A stretch of DNA of 64,000 nt, taken from Lepas anatifera. Its lineage: Eukaryota > Arthropoda > Thecostraca > Lepadidae. The number at the start of each line of letters is the position of its first letter. The stretch's first letter is position 1. Made by a program: the position numbers and the translations under genes. Under the pieces are notes generated by a model. The model did not search any database, was not told the DNA's origin, and worked only from the letters and a program-made list of their open reading frames with translations. The stretch is taken from the NCBI GenBank assembly GCA_034440635.1, contig JAOTON010001356.1, positions 516,501 to 580,500 of the forward strand. The letters are read 5' to 3'. This document shows positions 59,001 through 64,000 of this stretch, piece after piece.

Positions 59001-59643
59001 AGAGCGGGGGTACGTCAGCCCCCTCCCACACTGATGTGAGAACCCCCACCCCAATGTAAGAACAAAGCCAGAAGGCGGGGGCACGTCAGCCCCTCTCCCA
59101 TACAGATGTGAGAACCCCCCACCCCAATGTAAGAACAAAGCCAGAGGGCAGGGGTACGTCAGCCCCCTCCCACACTGATGTGAGAACCCCCACCCCAATG
59201 TAAGAACAAAGCCAGAGAGCAGGAGGCACGTCAGACCTTCTCCCACACTGATGTAAGAACCCCCACCTCAATGTAAGAACAAAGCCAGAGAGCGGGGTAC
59301 GTCAGCCCCTCCCACACTGATGTGAGAACCCCCACCCCAATGTAAGACAAAGCCGAAGGCGGGGCACGTCAGCCCCTCTCCCTACAGATGTGAGAACCCC
59401 CCACCTCAATGTAAGATCAAAGTCAGAGAGCAGGGGTACGTCAGCCCTTCCCACACACTGGTGAGAAAACACCCCCCCCCTCCCGCTCTCCACACAAACG
59501 CCCACTGGCGTTCTGCAGGCCCGGCCCGGCACACTCACGCATTCCTGCTCGGAGAGATCGTCGTCCTCTATGGACATGATGTGCGGCTGGTTGACTCGCG
59601 GGAGCATGCAGGGACTGGAGCCGGACGTGTCCGCTGTCGACAC
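41312..59643 (-). CDS. RhoGEF2: RhoGEF2 / ARHGEF11-12 family Rho guanine nucleotide exchange factor, nine internal exons (partial)
   Basis: Members of this family couple Galpha12/13 to RhoA: the RGS-like domain binds the G-alpha subunit and the DH-PH module loads GTP on Rho. Nine exons join in phase to about 399 residues: a linker ending IMSIEDDDLSEQEC; an RGS-like domain (about residues 36-200, with EDHGPFNSLSKL, FMNYVISNCDPSSL, FFYLISDLYKEGNAKDMRRW and the diagnostic DFRSKRAAGLGG); a stretch with SPAVQQVVDNCPMFVSKERS; and a complete C1 zinc finger with spacing H-x12-C-x2-C-x13-C-x2-C-x4-H-x2-C-x7-C. Vertebrate ARHGEF11/12 lack the C1 domain while insect RhoGEF2 has it, hence the call. The N-terminal PDZ and C-terminal DH-PH parts were not found and should lie outside the window or past long introns. 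An ionotropic receptor gene is nested in the first intron on the opposite strand. Confidence 0.88.
41985..43228. mobile_element. 1.24-kb TTAA-flanked inverted-repeat element (piggyBac-type MITE?)
   Basis: The body begins CCCTATTTCCGGCAGGGGGG directly after TTAA (41,985-41,988). It ends with the reverse complement of CCCTATTTCCGTCAGG just before TTAA (43,225-43,228). A second internal copy of the end motif (CCTGCCGGAAATAGG) lies about 35 bp inside the right end. piggyBac family elements typically start with CCC next to TTAA. No transposase frame is present. Inside, CAGGGGCGG at 42,322 and CCGCCCCTG near 42,760 face each other and may mark a smaller nested element. Confidence 0.72.
45370..46860. 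repeat. 49-bp minisatellite, about 30 copies with 5-unit higher-order period
   Basis: The unit is CTGTGCTCTGGGACAGTAGG followed by GAATCCCGGTGGACAGTAGG and GGAGCAGAG. Phases step by 48-50 bp from 45,381. Variants are GAATCC, GGTTCC or GATTCC; CAGTAG or CAGAAG; GAGCTG or GAGTTG. A block of five units starting near 46,175 recurs from about 46,419 (about 244 bp). The last few units near 46,620-46,830 are the most diverged. Frames of 473 and 528 codons on the minus strand cycle through three readings of the unit and are not genes. Confidence 0.92.
47709..47980. repeat. 34-bp minisatellite, 8 copies, hairpin-forming
   Basis: AGACACTGCTACAGTAGCAG followed by TCACTGGTAGCAGC, with starts every 34 bp from 47,709. 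Units contain ACTGCTAC-A-GTAGCAGT, an 8-bp stem around one base, so each can fold. Two units carry ACAGCTAAAGTAGCAG instead. The array ends about 85 bp from the donor of the RhoGEF exon at 48,061. Confidence 0.88.
48061..48225 (-). CDS. RhoGEF2: RhoGEF2 exon h (second half of C1 domain)
   Basis: Acceptor TTGCCGTCAG|ACTGCG and donor GACAAA|GTGAGT. 165 nt, phase 1 to 1. It encodes CEMNIHKYCLRTVEEQCVGA, then a basic stretch KISKLMEKIMPEQRKKV. The codon split over the junction makes His and restores the exact C-x2-C spacing. Confidence 0.87.
49302..49416 (-). CDS. RhoGEF2: RhoGEF2 exon g (first half of C1 domain)
   Basis: Acceptor GTTGTGCGTCAG|CCGCCC and donor GTGCGC|GTGAGT. 115 nt, phase 0 to 1. 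It encodes PPVMRGHQFQLHQYY through CNVCGDSIRGISPQGHQC, the first zinc ligands of the C1 finger. Confidence 0.87.
49417..49520 (-). repeat. Decayed duplicate of the RhoGEF2 exon g 5' edge
   Basis: 49,463-49,520 repeats 49,375-49,432 at a fixed 88-bp offset (GAACTGGTGGCCT and CGCACAACGG are identical in both). The copy carries part of the exon start but its acceptor AG has become TT, so it is probably not spliceable. Confidence 0.72.
49782..49959 (-). CDS. RhoGEF2: RhoGEF2 exon f (end of RGS-like domain)
   Basis: Acceptor CGCTCTCTCAG|GTCGGA and donor AAAAAG|GTACCG. 178 nt, phase 2 to 0. It encodes SEQENATEQTQTQASSLTT, then NYRSPAVQQVVDNCPMFVSK and KSKLLNRHKK. Its first 46 nt with the acceptor are the source of the 65-bp array upstream. 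The GCAGACGCA insertion encoding QTQ is present in the exon and absent from the array copies. Confidence 0.87.
49960..50690 (-). repeat. 65-bp array built from the RhoGEF2 exon f 5' edge and its splice acceptor
   Basis: On the minus strand each unit is a pyrimidine tract plus acceptor (CTGTCGCTGTCTCAG) followed by 46 nt of exon f (GTCGGAGCAGGAGAACGCCA onward, coding SEQENATEQTSSLTT). Copy starts equivalent to the true exon start at 49,959 fall at 50,024, 50,089, 50,155, 50,218, 50,498, 50,561, 50,613 and 50,662, so 63-66 bp apart, with a degenerate G-rich centre at about 50,240-50,440. Most copies keep the CAG|G acceptor and the entry phase. The centre has long G runs and odd deletions that may be assembly error. 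Confidence 0.9.
51353..51612 (-). CDS. RhoGEF2: RhoGEF2 exon e (RGS-like domain, core helices)
   Basis: Acceptor TTGCGACTCAG|GTCAGG and donor ACCAGTC|GTGAGT. 260 nt, phase 0 to 2. It starts VRSKVSLLIDP and carries an Arg/Ala-rich helix, DFRSKRAAGLGGMFGPRD and LVPLLETVYQ. The split serine is completed by the G that opens exon f. Confidence 0.87.
51713..51990. mobile_element. Foldback (hairpin) element in a RhoGEF2 intron
   Basis: The left arm begins TTCACATTTGAACCAACACA and continues through AATAGGATGAGGGATTAAGA and GACATGCTGCAGTTTCA. The right arm is the reverse complement of the same series, ending TTGGTTCAAATGTGAAC near 51,990. Arms of about 130 bp enclose a short loop. A second TTCACATTTGAACC copy sits inside the left arm. 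No coding capacity. It resembles a foldback MITE. Confidence 0.8.
52131..52223 (-). CDS. RhoGEF2: RhoGEF2 exon d (RGS-like domain)
   Basis: Acceptor CGTGCCCAG|GTGATG and donor CGCACG|GTGAGA. 93 nt, phase 0 to 0. It encodes VMRVVGIDENVVLKIDEIL through EEKLRT. Its first 20 nt and acceptor are duplicated 71 bp upstream in the intron. Confidence 0.85.
52201..52335 (-). repeat. Tandem duplicate of the RhoGEF2 exon d 5' edge with acceptor
   Basis: A 71-bp duplication: CTCGCATCACCTGGGCACGA occurs at about 52,214 and again at 52,285. On the minus strand the copy offers CGTGCCCAG|GTGATGCGAGCGG, an intact acceptor with about 20 nt of exon sequence that then runs into TATATAG, an in-frame stop if used without the true exon. 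Confidence 0.85.
52492..52590 (-). CDS. RhoGEF2: RhoGEF2 exon c (RGS-like domain)
   Basis: Acceptor TTGTCGACAG|TTTTTC and donor GATGCG|GTAAGC. 99 nt, phase 0 to 0. It encodes FFYLISDLYKEGNAKDMRRW through SSFLVPDA. Confidence 0.88.
52904..53053. repeat. GA microsatellite
   Basis: About 150 bp of GA dinucleotides with occasional GT or AAAG interruptions. It starts about 50 bp beyond the donor of exon b. On the transcribed strand it is a TC tract. Confidence 0.95.
53103..53213 (-). CDS. RhoGEF2: RhoGEF2 exon b (start of RGS-like domain)
   Basis: Acceptor TTGCCGGCAG|GGACAG and donor AGCCTT|GTGAGT. 111 nt, phase 0 to 0. It encodes GQEDHGPFNSLSKLLHDH through NYVISNCDPSSL. A GA microsatellite begins about 50 bp past the donor. 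Confidence 0.88.
53359..54246 (+). mobile_element. TTAA-flanked inverted-repeat element, copy B
   Basis: An 880-bp body between TTAA at 53,359-53,362 and TTAA at 54,243-54,246. It starts CACCCGCACTGGAGGGGGCC and ends CCGTGCGCGTG. It is the reverse-orientation homologue of copy A at 38.6 kb along its length; for example GATGACGTCAT, GGCGGGAAATAAGGATTGACC and the TCAAAATGCAGGTCTGACTT block all have counterparts. No transposase frame. It lies in the first intron of the RhoGEF gene, about 1.4 kb from the nested receptor gene. Confidence 0.75.
54247..55682. other. Intronic DNA upstream of the nested receptor gene
   Basis: No exon is supported. The 125-codon plus frame at 54,612-54,989 has no recognisable features. 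Any promoter of the receptor gene should lie here, but I could not identify a TATA box or initiator with confidence. Confidence 0.35.
55683..57756 (+). CDS. Ionotropic receptor (iGluR-related chemoreceptor), intronless, one frameshift
   Basis: Divergent ionotropic receptors are ligand-gated cation channels of chemosensory neurons in protostomes. ATG at 55,683 opens a signal peptide (residues 1-23, MPPNAVLVIFAGTICLLSAT...). A short N-terminal region follows, then the S1 half of the ligand-binding domain (about 277-400: TGIEVQMLRAVAGGLGFRYE, GWSGVVGMV, NSADMGIGELS, VDFSSPYHQ), M1 (about 402-427), a pore loop (about 439-458), M3 (about 466-490, AAFVIGVGYQTALTSQLLVE), S2, and M4 (about 650-673) before a short basic tail. 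A C9 run at 57,279-57,287 breaks the frame: one frame stops at 57,368, and the next frame continues with conserved S2 and M4 to 57,756. Total length would be about 690 residues, normal for the family. Whether C9 is a sequencing error, a polymorphism or a true pseudogene mutation is open. The classical S1 threonine is absent, as in many divergent receptors. The gene sits inside a RhoGEF2 intron on the opposite strand. Confidence 0.85.
57757..58792. other. 3' flank of the receptor gene
   Basis: AT-richer sequence with no supported gene. I did not see a canonical AATAAA close behind the stop codon at 57,754-57,756, so the polyadenylation site is undefined. Confidence 0.35.
58793..59470. repeat. 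72-bp minisatellite, about 9-10 copies, near an exon donor
   Basis: ACGTCAGCCCCCTCCCACAC, TGATGTGAGAACCCCCACCC and CAATGTAAGAACAAAGCCAG follow one another in units of 71-73 bp (starts near 58,795, 58,868, 58,940, 59,012, 59,083 and on). The last copies carry small deletions. The array ends about 70 bp from the donor of RhoGEF2 exon a. On the transcribed strand it is rich in GGG and GGGG runs. Confidence 0.9.
59539..59643 (-). CDS. RhoGEF2: RhoGEF2 exon a (pre-RGS-like linker)
   Basis: Acceptor TCCGCTAG|GTGTCG and donor GAATGC|GTGAGT. 105 nt, phase 0 to 0, 35 codons. It holds HIMSIEDDDLSEQEC, the acidic segment that precedes the RGS-like domain in this family. Confidence 0.82.
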
Positions 59644-62600
59644 CTAGCGGACACAACGTCAAACTCAGCTTGCCGACCTGCCGCTCTCTATAAGGCAGGA
59701 ACGTTATGATTAAGAGAATGGACATTAGAGAAATCCACAGCGACGTTAGCAGGGAGACAGCACTACAGAGATATACTTCAAGTTAACCGGCAGTAAAAAG
59801 TTGGAAACGTTTAAGCCGATAATAAGCGAAATGGCAAGGCATTTGTGTCTGCGACCAGCTGCAGGGACCAGCACACCAACTGCATAAGCCTGAGAAGCGC
59901 AACAATAAAACACTCTCAGCTGTAAGAAAAATGATAAGGACAGGAACGGTCAATGCAGCAAGAACAATTCCAACATGGACATATTTAAGTGAAGAGTTGG
60001 GGATAGGAAGCCTCAGCACAGCACCTCACATAAGATACGACCGTGTAATCCCTATATGCATGATTACATGGTCTTCGTTATCTTCGCTGGGGTTTTAGGG
60101 CGCGAACCATGTGCTAATCAGTAAGCGACAAACTCTCATATTGTCGTCATATACGAGCTATTCGGCGTGAGTTCAGTGTTTGATGGGTGTTCGCTGGCGA
60201 GTTGAGCCCCACTGTTGTTTTCTGTGCCGTCCGTTCGTGTTGTGCGGCCGTCACCCCCGGCATCTCAATTGTGATGTGTGTGCCGGGTGATTGTTTTCCG
60301 TCTCGGGCCGGCGGCAGGGACGTGATTCCACATCTACTTCACAGCCAGCGGCGCCGAGCCAGCGCCGACGGAGGGAGTGGACCGCACCGCAACACACGGC
60401 ACAGGCGAAACGTCGGCCCCGCCGGACCAGGCATGGCCCGGCTCAGCACCAGGCCTGACCATGAACGCTGATTCTGAATCTGGTACCCATTACTCGGCGA
60501 AACTTCGACCTATCCTACGCCTTTGACAATAGGTGCCGTAAACACTAGCCAGACTTGTCAGCGCCTCAGCTCTACATTAACACGCAATTTCCCCAGTCTC
60601 TTCAACGGGAACACTCCCACTGGAGTAGCGACAGAGGTCAAATGACTTCTAACCGAGGTCGGCGACGGTGAACATAGGTCCGGACGCCCACCAGCAGCCA
60701 CAACCGAAGTCCCACCGAATCCCGTCCACACACAATGCGCTACATTGTGCAGATTACACCAGCACAATAGAAACGTACTTAGGCGAGAGGGTAGATATAG
60801 ATATGCACGCGAGAGGGTAGATATACGCCACTACAACTTGAACATATCTGTATCGATAGAAACACTTCCGATGTAAAAATCGATGAAAAGCTGATTTACC
60901 AACCTCTGGATGTGAGCCGCTATGGCAGGTGTGGATAGGTGATGTTCCCAGATATACCCTGGCTAAAGACAGTTAATCCAAACTTGTCAGACCACTCAAG
61001 CACTCTCCGAATTACAAAGGTAGGACCTGATAGACAATGCAACCACAACTACCGGGACAACAGAACACACAGCAACGCCTGATCGAAAACGAAAACGCTT
61101 CCATACGTTTTGCAAAGAGAAGATACAGCGAAGGACTTCAAGCAGGCTCTGATATTTACACAATAGTTCTGGGATCCGAAAATAGCACGAACAAGCGCTC
61201 CCGAAAGCCAGACTGAAGGGAAATGTGAGCTATTCCACTGGCACGCCCACAAAACACACCAGCAACCGTTTGGACATGCGGTAACTGGCCAAAGATAAGA
61301 GCTCAGCAAAACATTAAGCTGGTAACGATGTCTAGAAGACTGCCAAAGACAGCAGATGCACCCCTCGACCTCGCGCCGGCCCGCAGCTCCTGGAACAAAT
61401 ACAACCGAGCCCACTTCCAGTCCATCCAGGCAGACCTTACAGCGTCGCCAACGGTGCCCATACCGAGGAAGCGATATCAACTCCGAGCCAAGAGGCGGCA
61501 CGATCGGGCCGTTTCTGGCTCCTGCCCCGGCTGCGCCCCAGACTGAGAGCGGCTCACCACAAACGATCGACAGCCGTCCCAGCTGTGTCATCCGAGTACA
61601 ACGACTGTGGCCGGCGCTTACAGCCAGAGGCTGAGTCCCATTTCGGGAGACGGCCCTCCAAGCGGTGCCAGTGCCAGAGCAGCACCCGGGCGCGGCGTCT
61701 CCGCGAATCGCCGCTTATCGACAACGGAGGGGACAACGAAAGGCTACAGGATCAAAAACTCTGCCAGAAAAGAGGTTCTTTGAATGTGGCTCTAGCTGCA
61801 GCTTTCATTAATCTTGAAATCCTGCAAACTGTAGGAATATTGAGAGCCTGCAAGAGGATATCTTAAGCCAGAATGCGAAGAAGTCTAAGCCCGTCTCTGG
61901 AAATACAATGCGTAATCTTCTGGCAACAATTCATCCCAGGATAATATTCAAAGGCCAGCATGCATCAGCATAGCTCTTGCACAAGCTACGCCGAACTATA
62001 GATCAAATCATGCACAAAACAACAGCCGATAGCACCGCAATTAAACTACGCCTCAAACTGCCTCATCGCTGCAAGACAAGCTTCCACTGAACTCCCAGAA
62101 GGACTCTGTCTGCGGCCTGAGAAGAGCACACGTAACCACACTCCGATAGCGTGAGAACTGTTCAGCTTGCTGGGCCAGGTCGTCGGGCTCGGAGATGGCA
62201 GGCAGAGGCAGGGGGACAGCAGATTAGCAGCAACGCCGAGCTACAGTACCAGCGCGTGACGCTCAGCCTGAGTGTTGCGATGCCCGTAACGAGGCGAGCG
62301 TTGTTATCGAGCAACGAGGAGTCACGCTCAGGGCAACGACACAGATGAAGCTGTAAAAACACATTGATGGCCGCCACTTTGATTGGCATTATTGCGATCG
62401 GCACGAGTCGAATTAACAGCGGGCAAATCTTGGTGGCTGTCACATCTGGAGGAGTAAAAACTCCGCAGCACGACTGTGACGGTCCAGGCAAAAACGGCAT
62501 ACGGTCCCCTCCAGTGGAACCGGTCCGTGGGCGAACCAAAAGCGGATACAACAACTTCGACCGGCACAAAAACCCTGGCACGAGCGGATGCAAAACGGCG

Positions 62601-63790
62601 GGAGTTATCTAAAGGCCGCGGTATCTGTGAAAAGGTCAGGGAGCACAGCAGGAGGAGTCAACAGACCAACAATGGCGTCGCGAGACATCACGTATGGTTG
62701 AGGAGGTATACATGCCCCGTGCCTGAACGAAGGAATGCAGTGGTTATTTTCCTAGAGTTGGTATAAACTGGTTCTTAAAAGCTATCACACCCAAAAAGTG
62801 TTTCCTCACATTGGGCCAATTGAATCGCAATTCCTGAGCAAGTGGTGCAATACATGACCTCTGACGACCTCCCTATTGTCCAAAACACAAAACTCTTCAC
62901 TGCGGGTGCATGCAGTCTGCAGTCGGGGATGTCCCGTGGGCGGGGTGGGCCAACGCAGCTCGTGACTCGGTCCCACCCGCGCTGCATTGCAACCGCAACA
63001 GCAGCCGCGGCGGCGGCAGCGCGCGTGCGTGACCGGCCATTCGCGGCGTGACCTTCGCCATCACAGCGGTCCATGGTAATGACACGGTTGCGGCAGGCTC
63101 GGCCTCGCGTGGGTCCCGCCGTTTTGGCGCGTGATTCCGGTGACATCACGACAACTAACCTGGCCTCGCAATCCCCTCCCATTGTGAGAGCGTCTCCCGT
63201 CGCAGTCCCCTCTCTGTGAGACAGTAAAGGTATACGTGCGGTGTAGGTCGGGCCTCGCGGGTCTCATGCTTAGAACATGCAACTCCGGATGGTACCTGTG
63301 TGCTAGCATCGCATTCCGGAGTGACGCTAGTTGGAAACATTCCGAAGCTACCAGGAGTGCCACATCTTCTCACAGGACAGGCGCACCAGAGCGCTGATCG
63401 GCCGCCGCTCCAGCGGTGCCGGTGCATGGGGTCTATCTGACTACAAATCCACCACCGGAACCCTGAGCTGGCACGGCGATGTGACGCTCTGCATATATCC
63501 CCATTTCCCCCGCAGCTTTCGGCGCCCCGTTACCCCTCGTCGTCCCTGGCACAACAAACCCGCTGTTCTTGTACTCTAAGCAGGTCTGTAATGATCTTCC
63601 TGCTGTGATTTCGTCCTCAGTACCAGGTGACCTGTTCCGAAGTGTTTCCTGATCAGGTATGCTGACTGCTGAGGGTCGGGCGGTGTTACCCAGCTGTGGA
63701 TCGGGGACGTGACCTGCCAGAGGGTCGGGGGCGCTACCTGTCCCCGGGATGGGGAATTACCATTCCTGGGCTCGGCAGCTTCACCTGTTC
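59644..63790. other. Gene-free stretch, probably RhoGEF2 intron
   Basis: If the RhoGEF2 gene continues to its PDZ-encoding exons to the right, this is intron. I found no PDZ-like exon and no other supported gene. The 180-codon minus frame at 61,049-61,591 has no recognisable domain. Confidence 0.4.
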
Positions 63791-63793
63791 ACG

Positions 63794-63960
63794 GGTCGGA
63801 GTGTTACCATTCCCGGGGCTGAGGGCGTTGCTTGTCCCAGGGTCGGAGTGTTACCATTCCCGGGGCTGAGGGCGTTGCTTGTTCCAAGGTCGGAGTGTTA
63901 CCATTCCCGGGGGGGGGTCGGGACGTTACCTGTCCGGGGAGAGGCGGCCCGGGTCGGGCG
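63794..63960. repeat. 47-bp minisatellite, about 3 copies, degenerate edges
   Basis: GGTCGGAGTGTTACCATTCC followed by CGGGGCTGAGGGCGTTGCTT starts at 63,794, 63,841 and 63,888. Looser units (GGTCGGG, GTTACC, TGTCC) extend from about 63,670 to the window end. Confidence 0.8.
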
Positions 63961-64000
63961 GTGAGCCGGCGCTGACGGGTCGGGAGTGGGAGCGCGGCGG

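Noticed and set aside
61049..61591. 180-codon minus frame as a possible PDZ exon of RhoGEF2
   Set aside because: It lacks the GLGF-type carboxylate-binding loop and any PDZ-like pattern.

Overview
The window looks like nuclear DNA from an arthropod, most plausibly a crustacean with a GC-balanced, repeat-rich genome; a barnacle is possible but unproven. The evidence is split genes with canonical GT-AG introns, a RhoGEF that carries both an RGS-like domain and a C1 zinc finger (the RhoGEF2 arrangement known from arthropods), and an ionotropic-receptor-type chemoreceptor, a family restricted to protostomes. There is no operon structure, and most long open frames lie inside tandem arrays.

Layout. 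Positions 1-14,971 hold no convincing gene. They carry several minisatellites (51 bp x 21 at 1291-2360; 32 bp x 20 at 5218-5845; 24 bp x 7 at 7506-7666; 40 bp x 8 at 9627-9946) and AT-richer unique or old-repeat DNA. A 943-nt first coding exon of an unrecognised basic protein lies on the minus strand at 14,972-15,914, next to a GC-rich stretch at 16.4-16.9 kb that could hold its promoter. A very large 33-bp array occupies 20.6-22.9 kb, and a tRNA-derived SINE head lies near 24.0 kb. From 24 to 38 kb there is gene-poor DNA with microsatellites and GC-rich patches. Three elements with inverted ends flanked by TTAA (at 38.6, 42.0 and 53.4 kb) look like non-autonomous piggyBac-type transposons.

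From 59,643 down to 41,312 on the minus strand run nine exons of a RhoGEF2 / ARHGEF11-12 family gene. Every splice site is canonical and every junction keeps phase. The exons encode the end of the linker, the whole RGS-like (Galpha12/13-binding) domain and a complete C1 zinc finger. The PDZ domain should lie beyond the right end. The DH-PH catalytic part was not found and should lie to the left. The 6.3-kb first intron hosts, on the opposite strand, an intronless ionotropic receptor gene (55,683-57,756) that carries a one-base frameshift in a C9 run.

The most unusual observation is that in three introns of the RhoGEF gene the 5' edge of the downstream exon, with its splice acceptor, has been duplicated into the intron. 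In one case it has grown into an array of about ten copies, so the intron holds a ladder of phase-compatible acceptor sites. Other tandem arrays also crowd against this gene's splice donors. The palindrome TGACGTCA is strongly over-represented across the window.
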